A stretch of 64,000 bases of DNA, taken from contig CAVRXL010000013.1 in the NCBI GenBank assembly GCA_963725145.1, positions 1,178,001 to 1,242,000 of the forward strand. The letters are read 5' to 3'. The DNA comes from DATAEE01 sp963725145. GTDB taxonomy: Bacteria; Acidobacteriota; Vicinamibacteria; Vicinamibacterales; 2-12-FULL-66-21. Shown piece after piece: positions 34,455-42,163 of this stretch. Position 1 is the stretch's first letter. Every line of letters begins with the position of its first letter. The notes beneath the pieces were generated by a model that had not been told where the DNA came from, searched no databases, and worked only from the letters and a program-made list of their open reading frames with translations. Position numbers and translations under genes: made by a program.

Positions 34455-36752
34455 ATGCAAGAAGACTTATTGAAACAGATACGAGACAAGATCGACCATC
34501 CTGCCACGGCACGTGAACTGCTGCAGGTCCTCAAGATTCCCCGCGAGGCGCGCGCCTCGTTCAAACGTCACCTCAATACCCTCGTAAGCTCTGGCGCCCT
34601 GGTCCAGATCCGTGGGAACCGGTACGGCCTGCCCGACAGGATGAACCTCGTCGTCGGGCGGGTCCAGATGAACCCGCGCGGGTTTGGATTCGTGATCCCC
34701 GAACAGCCGGAGGAAGGCCAGGGAGACATCTACATCGCCGGCTCCAACCTCAACCAGGCGATGCACGGCGACCGCGTCGTCGCGCGAATCGAGCGGTACA
34801 AGGATGGGAATCGCGCGGAGGGCCGCATCATCCGCGTCCTCGAGCGGAGCGCGTCGACCGTCGTCGGCCGCTTCGATCGGGATGACTCCGGGCTCGGCTT
34901 CGCCGCCCCGTTCGACAGGCGGCTCGTCATGGACGTCCATGTTCCGCGGGGCGAGGAGCACGGCGCGGCGCCCGGCGAGATGGTCACGGTGGAGATCACC
35001 CGCTGGCCGACGCCGACGCGAGGCCCGCTCGGCCGCGTGGTGGAGGTGCTGGGACGCATCGACGCCCCGGGCGTCGACACGACGATCATCATCCGCAAGC
35101 ATGGGATCGATGACGAGCACAGCGACGAGGCGGTCCAGGAAGCGAAACGGCTCGGCGGCGACGTCCGGGAGCGCGACATTCGCGGCCGGACCGACTTCCG
35201 GAAGATCGTCACCGTCACGATCGACGGCGAGCACGCGCGCGACTTCGACGACGCGATCACGATCGAGCGGATGTCGAACGGTCATTACTGGCTGGGTGTG
35301 CACATCGCCGACGTGTCGCACTACGTCCAGGAGGACAGCGTGCTGGACACCGAGGCGTACGAGCGAGGGACGTCGGTCTACTTTCCAGAGCGCGCGGTGC
35401 ACATGTTTCCGTCCGAGCTCGCAACGGGCCTGTGCAGCCTGAATCCCAACGTCGACCGCCTCGTGCAGTCCTGTCTGATGGAGGTCGATCGCCACGGCGA
35501 GGTCGTCCGCTACGAAATGCATGACGGGGTGATCAACAGCGACGCCAGGATGACCTACACGGACGTCAACGCCATCCTGACCGAGCGCAACCCGGCGGCG
35601 ATCGCCACGTACCGCTCCCTCGTCCCCCAGTTCGAGCTGATGCGCGAGCTCTTCGACATCCTCAACGGGCGGCGCCGGCGCCGGGGGTCGATCGATTTCG
35701 ACCTGAAAGAGCCGGAGGTCATCCTGGACGACGCGGGCAGGGTCGAGGAGATCATCGCCGCGGAGCGGAACATCGCGCACCACATCATCGAGGAGTTCAT
35801 GCTCCTCGCGAACGAGACGGTCGCGCAGCACCTCGCGGATAACGGCGTTCCGTCGCTGTTCCGGATCCACGAGGAGCCCGATCCGCTGAAGGTCGAGGAG
35901 TTCGAGGAGTTCATCTCGACGCTGGGCTACAGTCTCGCGGCGCCCGCGAACGCCCTGCGGCCGCGGCACTTCCAGAAGCTCGTCGAGCGTATCAAGGGGA
36001 CACCGGAAGAGAAGCCGATCGCTTTTCTCATGCTGCGGACGATGCAGAAGGCGCGGTACGACCCGGCGAACCTGGGTCACTTCGGACTGGCGGCGGAGAG
36101 CTACACGCACTTCACCTCGCCCATCAGGCGGTATCCGGATCTGGTCGTCCACCGCGTTCTCCGTGAATCCCGGCGGGAGATGAACGACGAGCGGCGCGCC
36201 GAGCTGACCGACGAGCTGCCGGAGGTCGCGCGCCACACCTCGGAGCGCGAGCGCCGCGCCGACGACGCCGAGCGCGAGCTGGTGCAGTGGAAGAAGGTCC
36301 GCTTCATGGCGGACAAGGTCGGCGACGAGTTCGACGGCTTCGTCACGGGCGTCACGGCCTTCGGGCTCTTCGTGGAGCTCATCGAGCACTTCGTCGAGGG
36401 CCTGGTCCACGTCTCGACCATGGCGGACGACTATTACCGGTTCGTCGAGCGGGCGCACATCCTGCGCGGCGAGAACACGAAGAAGGTCTACCGGCTCGGC
36501 GACAAGATCCGCGTCCAGGTCGTCCGCGTCGACATGGAGCGGCGTCAGATCGATCTCGGGATCGCCCAGATTCTCGACGCGGTTCGCGAGTCGGAGTCGC
36601 GACGTGGTCCGCGGCGCAGTCAGGCAAAGCCCAAACACGCGGGGCGGCCGCCCCACGCCGGACAGGCGGCGGGGCCTGGGTTCAAACCGGGCCCGCGGAA
36701 GCGCGCGCAGCGCCCGGGCCGCCGCGAGCGCGCGGCGCGGCGCAGGCGATGA
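34455..36752 (+). CDS. rnr: ribonuclease R
   Basis: Processive 3'-5' exoribonuclease of the RNB (RNase II) family, acting on structured RNA; 765 residues. An N-terminal helix-turn-helix (DHPATARELLQVLKIP) is followed by cold-shock domains (about 70-220). The RNB catalytic core begins with the DGEHARDFDDAI block holding metal-binding Asp residues, and an S1 domain runs from about 620 to 710 (VGDEFDGFVTGVTAFGLFVEL). A Lys/Arg-rich tail (RKRAQRPGRRERAARRRR) completes it. All of this is normal for RNase R. The ATG is preceded by AAAGAG directly, with AATAAT upstream as a possible -10. selB overlaps its stop by 4 bp. Confidence 0.94.
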   Translation: MQEDLLKQIRDKIDHPATARELLQVLKIPREARASFKRHLNTLVSSGALVQIRGNRYGLPDRMNLVVGRVQMNPRGFGFVIPEQPEEGQGDIYIAGSNLNQAMHGDRVVARIERYKDGNRAEGRIIRVLERSASTVVGRFDRDDSGLGFAAPFDRRLVMDVHVPRGEEHGAAPGEMVTVEITRWPTPTRGPLGRVVEVLGRIDAPGVDTTIIIRKHGIDDEHSDEAVQEAKRLGGDVRERDIRGRTDFRKIVTVTIDGEHARDFDDAITIERMSNGHYWLGVHIADVSHYVQEDSVLDTEAYERGTSVYFPERAVHMFPSELATGLCSLNPNVDRLVQSCLMEVDRHGEVVRYEMHDGVINSDARMTYTDVNAILTERNPAAIATYRSLVPQFELMRELFDILNGRRRRRGSIDFDLKEPEVILDDAGRVEEIIAAERNIAHHIIEEFMLLANETVAQHLADNGVPSLFRIHEEPDPLKVEEFEEFISTLGYSLAAPANALRPRHFQKLVERIKGTPEEKPIAFLMLRTMQKARYDPANLGHFGLAAESYTHFTSPIRRYPDLVVHRVLRESRREMNDERRAELTDELPEVARHTSERERRADDAERELVQWKKVRFMADKVGDEFDGFVTGVTAFGLFVELIEHFVEGLVHVSTMADDYYRFVERAHILRGENTKKVYRLGDKIRVQVVRVDMERRQIDLGIAQILDAVRESESRRGPRRSQAKPKHAGRPPHAGQAAGPGFKPGPRKRAQRPGRRERAARRRR

Positions 36753-38650
36753 CGAGATCGCTCATCATCGGGACCGCGGGCCATATCGACCATGGCAAGT
36801 CGACGCTGGTTCGCGCGCTGACCGGCACCGATCCGGACAGGCTCAAAGAGGAGCAGGAACGGGGCATCACGATCGACCTCGGCTTCGCCCACTACGAAGC
36901 CGACGGAATCACCTATGCCTTCGTCGACGTCCCCGGGCACGAGCGCTTCGTCAAGAACATGCTCGCCGGCGTCGGCGGCATCGACTGCATTCTTCTGGTG
37001 GTTGCCGCCGACGAGTCGGTCAAGCCGCAGACGCGCGAGCATTTCGACATCTGCCGCCTCCTTCGCGTGCCGGCGGGCGTCGTCGCGTTGACCAAGGCGG
37101 ATCTCGCCGACGCGGAGACACTCGAGCTCGTGGCGATCGAGACGCGCGAGCTCATCGAGGGGACGTTCCTGGAAGGCGCACCGGTGATCCCGTTGTCCGC
37201 GCGCACCGGCCTCGGGCTGGACGCGCTGCGCGCGGCGCTCGCTTCGCTGGGGCGCGGCGCGCCCCGCGCGCGCCGTCCGGAGGCGGCGATCCGGCTGCCG
37301 ATTGACCGTGTGTTCTCCATGAAGGGGTTCGGCACGGTCGTGACCGGCACGCTCGTCAGCGGCACGATCCGCGAGGAGACGGAGCTGGTTTCGCTCCCGG
37401 CAGGGCGTCGGGTGAAGGTGCGCGGCGTGCAGGTGCACGGGCACCGCGCCACGGAAGCGCGGGCGGGTCAGCGGACGGCGGTCAATCTCGGCGGCGTAGA
37501 GGTCGTACACCTGACGCGCGGCGACACGCTCGCCGAGGCTGGCACGCTGGAGCCGTCGTTGATCGTCGACGCGGTCGTGGAGCTCCTGCCGGGCGCGAAG
37601 CCGCTGAAGAACGGCGCCCGAATCAGGCTCCATCAGGGAACGAGCGAGCTGCTGGGACGAGTGTCGCTCGCGCGCGACGCGGCGCTTCGGCCAGGCGGTG
37701 AAGAGTACGTCCGACTCCGTCTTGAATCGCCGGCGGTTGTGACACGCGGCGATCGCTTCATTCTCCGGGCGTACTCGCCTCCCGTGACGATTGCCGGCGG
37801 GGAGGTGCTCGACCCGAAACCGCCGCGAGGGCCGGTTCGCACTGAGGCCGGCCTTGCGAGGTTTGCGCGTCTCGATCCCCGTCAAAACGGCACAGACGAG
37901 GCGGCAGCAGCCTTCGTCGAGGAAAGCGGGTCGGCAGGGCTGACCCGCCAGGCGATCGGAGCCAGATCCGGGCTCTCGGCGGCGGAGGTGGCTGCGGCCG
38001 CCGAGCGGCTCGCGCGGGCCCGACGGGTCGTGGATGTCGGTCCGGTCCTCGTGTCGGCGCGCATCCTGGAGGAATTGGCCGGACGGGCGGTCGCGGATCT
38101 GACCGCGCATCACGCGGCGCAGCCGCTCTCGGAAGGCGTGCCGAGAGAGGAGCTTCGCGAGAGATTGGCCGGCCGTGCGCACATCGCCGTGTTCGAGCGT
38201 GTGCTGCAGGACCTGGTCGCGGCAGGGACGATCGTGGCCCGGGATCGCCTCGCGCTGTCAGGGCATCGCGTGTCGCTGTCGGCGGGCGAGACGCGCGCGC
38301 GTGAAGCCGTCGAGCGCGCGTACCGCGAAGCGGCGCTCGTGCCGCCCGACGCGGCATCGCTGCCTGCTGCGCTCGGACTCCCGCGCGCCGACGTGGATCG
38401 TATGGTTGCGCTGCTCGTGCGACAGAAGACGCTCGTCCGCGTCGAGGACCTGTTGTTTCACGCCGACGCGCTGGCGCGCTTGAAGGCGGAGGTCGCCTCA
38501 CTGAAAGGCGGCGGTCAACCGGCGCGCGTGGACGTCGCCGCGTTCAAGGAACGCTACGGCGTCAGCCGGAAGTTCGCGATTCCGTTGCTGGAGTATCTCG
38601 ACCGGGAGCGGGTCACGCGGCGCGTGGGGGACTCTCGAGTAGTGCTCTGA
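36749..38650 (+). CDS. selB: selenocysteine-specific translation elongation factor SelB
   Basis: GTPase that delivers Sec-tRNA(Sec) to in-frame UGA codons; 633 residues. The N-terminus IGTAGHIDHGKST is the G1 loop; VDVPGHERFVKNM (G3), TKAD (G4) and LSAR (G5) follow. MKGFGTVVTGTLVSG marks domain 2. The C-terminal winged-helix array that binds SECIS RNA runs from about residue 440 to the end (VDVAAFKERYGVSRKFAIPLLEYLD is the last one). Presence of a complete selB implies that this organism makes selenoproteins. selA, selD and the tRNA(Sec) gene are not in the window. The ATG overlaps rnr by 4 bp. Confidence 0.95.
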   Translation: MTRSLIIGTAGHIDHGKSTLVRALTGTDPDRLKEEQERGITIDLGFAHYEADGITYAFVDVPGHERFVKNMLAGVGGIDCILLVVAADESVKPQTREHFDICRLLRVPAGVVALTKADLADAETLELVAIETRELIEGTFLEGAPVIPLSARTGLGLDALRAALASLGRGAPRARRPEAAIRLPIDRVFSMKGFGTVVTGTLVSGTIREETELVSLPAGRRVKVRGVQVHGHRATEARAGQRTAVNLGGVEVVHLTRGDTLAEAGTLEPSLIVDAVVELLPGAKPLKNGARIRLHQGTSELLGRVSLARDAALRPGGEEYVRLRLESPAVVTRGDRFILRAYSPPVTIAGGEVLDPKPPRGPVRTEAGLARFARLDPRQNGTDEAAAAFVEESGSAGLTRQAIGARSGLSAAEVAAAAERLARARRVVDVGPVLVSARILEELAGRAVADLTAHHAAQPLSEGVPREELRERLAGRAHIAVFERVLQDLVAAGTIVARDRLALSGHRVSLSAGETRAREAVERAYREAALVPPDAASLPAALGLPRADVDRMVALLVRQKTLVRVEDLLFHADALARLKAEVASLKGGGQPARVDVAAFKERYGVSRKFAIPLLEYLDRERVTRRVGDSRVVL

Positions 38651-38658
38651 CTCGTACG

Positions 38659-38681
38659 GCAGGCCTGAAGGCCTGCGCTAC
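38659..38681 (+). repeat. TGAA-loop hairpin repeat, copy 4 (covariant stem)
   Basis: GCAGGCC-TGAA-GGCCTGC plus GCTAC: relative to copies 1-3 one stem pair is swapped (C-G to G-C) with pairing kept. It occupies almost the entire 34-bp gap between convergent selB and tatA, where it may terminate both transcripts. Confidence 0.85.
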
Positions 38682-38684
38682 AAA

Positions 38685-38873
38685 TCAAACCTCATCCTTC
38701 GAGCTTCGTACTTGAGCGTGTGCGTCCTCCTTGGTGGCATCCTTGAAGTTGCGGATGCCTCGGCCGATACCTCGTCCAATCTCGGGCAGGCGGTTTGCTC
38801 CGAAGATCAGGATGATCAGGAAGAAGATGATCAGCAGCTCCGGCAGACCGAGCGGGCCAAACAGGGCAAACAT
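38685..38873 (-). CDS. tatA: twin-arginine translocase subunit TatA/E
   Basis: Small pore subunit of the Tat folded-protein exporter, 62 residues. One N-terminal TM helix (about 5-22, FGPLGLPELLIIFFLIILIFGANRLPE) includes the conserved Glu (PELL) and the FG hinge seen as IFGANRLPEIG. An amphipathic helix (GRGIGRGIRNFKDATKED) and a short charged tail follow. The ATG follows GGGAG. Upstream in-frame codons encode a hydrophilic stretch that is not part of the family. tatC is not adjacent. A TACAAT hexamer upstream may be its -10. It lies only 10 bp from the divergent VWFA gene start. Confidence 0.9.
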   Translation of the reverse strand: MFALFGPLGLPELLIIFFLIILIFGANRLPEIGRGIGRGIRNFKDATKEDAHAQVRSSKDEV

Positions 38874-38883
38874 AAGGGCTCCC

Positions 38884-39759
38884 TTGTGTTTGTGGATTGT
38901 ACCACTCTTCCTCGTGCTCAACGCCGGGCTCCTGGCGGCCGGGCCGGGCGCCCCCGCCGCTGGCCGTGTTCAGTTCGTCTCGTCGGTCGACGTGGTCGAG
39001 GTTTACGCCAGCGTTACTGACGACAAAGGGGAGCCGGCGATAGGCCTGTCGCGGGAGGACTTCCAGGTCTACGAGGATGGCGTGTTCCAGAACGTCAACA
39101 CGTTCGCCGCCGGCGACTTCCCGCTGGCCGTCGCCCTGGCCATCGACCGCAGCTCGAGCATGAAAGGGAAGCGGCTGGCAGTCGCTCAAGAAGCGGGTCG
39201 CGTGTTTCTGGAGACGCTTCGACCAGAAGACCGCGCGCTGGTGCTGGCCATCGGCAGTCAAGTGGAAGCGGTCGCGCCGCTTTCGACCGACCGGGCGGCC
39301 CAGCTTGCGGCGGTCGCCCGCCTCGATGCCTGGGGGACGACGCCCCTCCACGACGCCGTGGCCGAGGGCATCGAGCGCATTCAGGGGGCCGATGGGCGCC
39401 GCGCGCTCGTGCTGATTTCAGACGGCGATGAGCGCTACAGCGCACGCACCGCATCGGACGTGACGGCGCTCGCGCGGCGGTCCGACGTCATGATCTTTCC
39501 CGTCGCCCTGGGCCGGACCCGTCCGGCGATCTTCGCGGAGCTGGCGACGCTGACGGGCGGTCGATCGCTGCACGTCGAGGACCCGCGCGCGCTGAGCGAA
39601 GCGGTTCGCGCCATCGCGCGCGAGCTGCGCCATCAATACCTGCTCGGCTACACGCCGAGACGCCCACTGTCGGAGCCCGGAGCGTGGCGCTCAATCACGG
39701 TCAGAGTGAAGCGGCCCGGTCTGCGGGTGCGCGCCCGAGACGGCTACCTCGAACGATGA
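38884..39759 (+). CDS. VWFA-related acidobacterial-type protein, secreted
   Basis: Exported protein of about 291 residues with a von Willebrand factor A domain of the type described as VWFA-related in Acidobacteria (TIGR03436). A hydrophobic N-terminus (CLWIVPLFLVLNAGLLAAG) is followed by a beta-sandwich-like lead VYASVTDDKGEPAIGLSRED and then the A domain. The MIDAS-like DRSSS motif (LAIDRSSSMKGKR), GTTPLHDAV (Thr) and LISDGDERYS (Asp) give the DxSxS...T...D metal site. The start is uncertain: I use TTG after AAGGG, since no ATG fits. It convergently overlaps the oxidoreductase by 59 bp. Function in acidobacteria is unknown; such proteins often occur in large families. Confidence 0.85.
   Translation: MCLWIVPLFLVLNAGLLAAGPGAPAAGRVQFVSSVDVVEVYASVTDDKGEPAIGLSREDFQVYEDGVFQNVNTFAAGDFPLAVALAIDRSSSMKGKRLAVAQEAGRVFLETLRPEDRALVLAIGSQVEAVAPLSTDRAAQLAAVARLDAWGTTPLHDAVAEGIERIQGADGRRALVLISDGDERYSARTASDVTALARRSDVMIFPVALGRTRPAIFAELATLTGGRSLHVEDPRALSEAVRAIARELRHQYLLGYTPRRPLSEPGAWRSITVRVKRPGLRVRARDGYLER
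38896..38901 (-). promoter_or_regulatory. -10 element TACAAT for tatA
   Basis: TACAAT on the minus strand, 22 bp from the tatA ATG, giving a leader of about 16 nt that contains GGGAG. It lies inside the 5' end of the divergent gene. No good -35 at 16-18 bp. Confidence 0.4.
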
Positions 39760-40911
39760 ACCGCCAGGCCAGACCGACCTCGAGCGTGCGCGCGAGCCGC
39801 CGGCGCAGTCCCCGGTAGGACTGACGCCCTGCGACCAGGTCCGCCATGATCGCCGCGATCGCCGGGCGCTCGAGCGCGCCGACCAGCATCCGGAGGAAAC
39901 GCGGCTCGAAAAAGCCGGCTTTCAGCCGCGCCGCGCGCTCGAGCTCCGGATAGACGTCGCGCCGCAGCGCGCCGTCGTAGCCCGCCGCCGGATCGCTCCG
40001 CGCGAGGATGGCCGAGGCTGCCGCATCTGCTGATTGGAGCGCGAAGAAGATGCCCTCGCGTGTGATCGAATCCACCAGCCCCGCGGCATCTCCGATGAGC
40101 ATCCAGCGCGGCCCTGCGGCGCGCTCGCGATCGAAGTCGTGCGGCCCGAGCGATGGGATGGGCCAGGAGTAAGAAACCAGCGGCGTTCCGGGGTGTGTGA
40201 GGCCGGACGCGTCGATCCAGCGGCGCGTCCACTCGCGGAGCGCGCGCGCGCCCGTGGCATCCGCCTGCGCGCACACCCCAATCGCCAGGTGATCGAGTCG
40301 TGGAAAGGACCACGCATAGCCTGGGGGCGACTCCGTGAAGCGGACGACGATGTCCGATGCGGTGACGCCGCGCGCGAAAAAGCCGGTCGCGATGGAGATC
40401 TGATCCCGCCGGAACGGCCGCCACAATTTCCGCCGCGTGATTCCCGCCGCTCCGTCGGCGCCGACCAGCCACCAGGCTCGCAGGGTGCGGCGGTCCGTCC
40501 GGATCGCGGCCTCCTCCTGCCCGGCCGTAACGTCGAGGACGCGTTCCGGGATGAGCTCCGCGCCCGCTTCGAGCGCGGCGTCGAGCAGCCAGCGGTCGAA
40601 CGCCGCGCGGCTGGTGACGGCCAGCGCCCCCGCCGCGAGCGCCACGGGCTTCGAGAGGCCATCCTGCTCGAAGCGAGCGCGGTTGATTTCGCGGAAAAGG
40701 GGACTGTCCCTTTTTCTCCTCGCCGCTTCGGAAAAAGGTGACAGTCCCCAATCAGCGCGAGCGCCCTGCCTGTCACGCCGCCGCCGCACGGCTTCTCGCG
40801 CGGATGGCTGGCGTCGACGATTGCCACGCGCGCGCCGCCGCGCGCCAGACGGTACGCGGCCCACGCGCCTGCAGGCCCCGCTCCCACAATCGCCACGTCG
40901 TAGGTTGGCAT
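39701..40911 (-). pseudogene. FAD-dependent oxidoreductase (geranylgeranyl-reductase-like), interrupted by a 51-bp palindromic element
   Basis: Flavoenzyme of the geranylgeranyl reductase/PHBH-like family, which reduces isoprenoid chains or hydroxylates substrates. The N-terminus has the dinucleotide-binding fold YDVAIVGAGPAGAWAAYRLARGG and REKPCGGGVTGRALALI. The rest (FREINRARFEQDGLSKPV ... RWMLIGDAAGLVDSITREGIFFAL, the FAD-pyrophosphate GD motif) lies in a different frame. Between them is a perfect-looking inverted repeat at 40699-40749. Deleting those 51 bp plus one 2-bp copy of a flanking TT restores a single frame reading GRALALIFREINRARF. As it stands the product would lose its C-terminal two thirds. 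It may start at 40911 or 18 bp earlier. Whether it is non-functional, or the element is recent or an assembly feature, is open. Confidence 0.82.
40699..40749. mobile_element. 51-bp palindromic (MITE-like) insertion
   Basis: Inverted arms GGGGACTGTC(C/AC)CTTTTTC of 18 and 19 bp, identical but for one extra A, surround a 14-bp centre. The terminal GGGGACTGTC/GACAGTCCCC motif resembles short palindromic repeats I recall being scattered in many bacterial genomes; that link is from memory. TT flanks it on both sides and could be a 2-bp target duplication. No transposase is present. Confidence 0.7.
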
Positions 40912-40940
40912 CCTCGGCGATCCTGACATATTCTCAGTGT

Positions 40941-41040
40941 TGAGTCCTGAGTTCTGAGTCCTGAGTTCTGAGTTCTGAGCGCAATGGGACAAAACTCAAG
41001 ACTCAAAACTCAAGACTCAAGACTCAAAACTCAAGACTGA
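40941..41040. repeat. inverted pair of heptamer arrays
   Basis: Six units of TGAGTYC (left) face seven units of (A)RACTCA (right), the reverse complement, around a 9-bp centre (AATGGGACA region). The whole 100 bp lies in the divergent gap between the oxidoreductase and the first stress-type gene. It could fold into a long imperfect hairpin. No promoter hexamer is evident in it. Confidence 0.85.
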
Positions 41041-41047
41041 GTATTGC

Positions 41048-41557
41048 GTGAGTCACCCCCTCGTGCTGGCGCTCTTTGACCATCCCTCCGACGCCGCGGC
41101 CGCGATCGGCGAGCTTCGCGGGCTCGGCGTGACGCGCGAGGATCTGTCGGTCGTCGCGCGGACTCACGACGAGGAGGGAACGCTCGCGCGCACGCTCGAA
41201 GCGACGCCGGGGGCTGATCTCGAGGACTCGCGCCTCGCCGCGCGCCTGGGCGAGCTGGGCGGGCAGATCCTCGCGGCGATCGCGATCGTGATGCCGGGTG
41301 TCGGGCCGATCGTCGCCGCCGGCCCGCTCGCGGCCGAACTGGGCGAGGCGGCGGGACATGTGGCGGGAGGCGTGGCGCCGATGCTGACGCATGCCGGCGT
41401 GAGCGAGCCGGCCGCGCAGGCCTTCGTGGACGCCGTGCAGCAGGGCGCTATCCTTCTCGGCGTGCACGCGCGGGCGACCCCGCCCGACCGCATTCGCGCC
41501 GTCCTCGAACGACACCGCGCCCGCGGCGCCGCTCTTGCCAGCTGGCCGGATGAGTGA
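41048..41557 (+). CDS. glycine-zipper stress-type protein, unknown
   Basis: Protein of 169 residues. The first ~55 residues form a ferredoxin-like start (LVLALFDHPSDAAAAIGELRGLGV) seen in YflT/DUF1269-type general-stress proteins. A long Gly/Ala-rich hydrophobic segment follows (about 75-115, LGGQILAAIAIVMPGVGPIVAAGPLAAELG), then a VTREDL-like C-terminal helix-strand (GAILLGVHAR ... IRAVLERH). It starts with GTG 7 bp after the heptamer arrays. The next gene encodes a related-looking protein 25 bp downstream. Proteins of this kind are linked to envelope stress in other bacteria, but the assignment is weak. Confidence 0.6.
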   Translation: MSHPLVLALFDHPSDAAAAIGELRGLGVTREDLSVVARTHDEEGTLARTLEATPGADLEDSRLAARLGELGGQILAAIAIVMPGVGPIVAAGPLAAELGEAAGHVAGGVAPMLTHAGVSEPAAQAFVDAVQQGAILLGVHARATPPDRIRAVLERHRARGAALASWPDE

Positions 41558-41582
41558 TGCCGATAAGGAGAAGGGGCTGCTG

Positions 41583-42038
41583 ATGCCGGACGTCGCGACG
41601 GAACGCTTCACCGTGGGCGTGTTTCAGGATACCGCGTGGGCCACGCGCGGGATCGATGCGCTCGCACGGCACAACTTCCCGGCCGAGGCGCTGTCGATCA
41701 TCGCGAAAGCGACGCCCGAGACCGAGGCGCTGCTGACGACGACGTTCGGCGCGGCGGACCGCCTGGACATCAAGAACCTCGGCGCCGCGGTCCTTCGCGG
41801 CCCGCTCGTTGCCGCGCTCCAGGGATCGGCGAACGACCTCGCCGCGCTCGGCCTCGGCGCGACGATGAGGCGCGTCGGGTTCCAGATGCACGACAGCTTC
41901 ATCTTCGAAACGCTCACGGCGCGCGGCGGTGTGCTGGTCGCGATCAGGAGCGAAGTTCGGGCCGCCGATGCGCTGGCGACGCTCCATGCGTACGGCGGGG
42001 GAAACGCCGCGATTGGCGCCTGGACCGGACGCGTTTGA
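41583..42038 (+). CDS. second small stress-type protein, unknown
   Basis: Protein of 151 residues with the same opening pattern as its neighbour (FTVGVFQDTAWATRGIDALARHNFPAEALSIIAKA, compare LVLALFDHPSDAAAAIGELRGLGV). It has a central region without the full glycine zipper and a C-terminal GGVLVAIRSEVRAADALATLHAYG. The two genes look like diverged tandem paralogues. I chose the ATG with AAGGGG 6 bp upstream; an in-frame ATG 33 bp earlier overlaps the previous gene. No signal peptide. The following 125 bp hold the tonB promoter region. Confidence 0.6.
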   Translation: MPDVATERFTVGVFQDTAWATRGIDALARHNFPAEALSIIAKATPETEALLTTTFGAADRLDIKNLGAAVLRGPLVAALQGSANDLAALGLGATMRRVGFQMHDSFIFETLTARGGVLVAIRSEVRAADALATLHAYGGGNAAIGAWTGRV

Positions 42039-42111
42039 CCGACAAGGAGGACGAGTCGTCTAAGAGAAGGAACGGCGCCCGGGCGCGTAACCTCAGGCAT
42101 TTGTTTTGCAC

Positions 42112-42140
42112 TTGTCGAAGGGCCGGGGGTCAGCGACAAT
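42112..42140 (+). promoter_or_regulatory. possible promoter TTGTCG-17-GACAAT for tonB-type gene
   Basis: TTGTCG and GACAAT are separated by exactly 17 bp, with the start of transcription expected inside the inverted repeat at 42142. Each hexamer matches consensus at 4 of 6 positions or better. Confidence 0.5.
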
Positions 42141-42141
42141 A

Positions 42142-42156
42142 CTAAGGAACCCTTAG
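42142..42156. promoter_or_regulatory. inverted repeat at tonB transcription start
   Basis: CTAAGG-AAC-CCTTAG, a perfect 6-bp inverted repeat placed 1 bp after the predicted -10 and 7 bp before the ATG. The position suits a repressor site or a 5' hairpin occluding the ribosome site (AAGGAAC). Confidence 0.45.
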
Positions 42157-42163
42157 CTTTACC

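Noticed and set aside
36749..38650. Search for a selenoprotein read through TGA next to selB
   Set aside because: No gene in the window shows a family continuing in frame past TGA with a following hairpin.
38651..38684. tRNA or small RNA between selB and tatA
   Set aside because: The gap is only 34 bp and is filled by one hairpin repeat.
40941..41040. Possible CRISPR or integron attachment site
   Set aside because: Seven-base tandem units without spacers; no integrase or cas gene nearby; the simple mirror of heptamers explains it.
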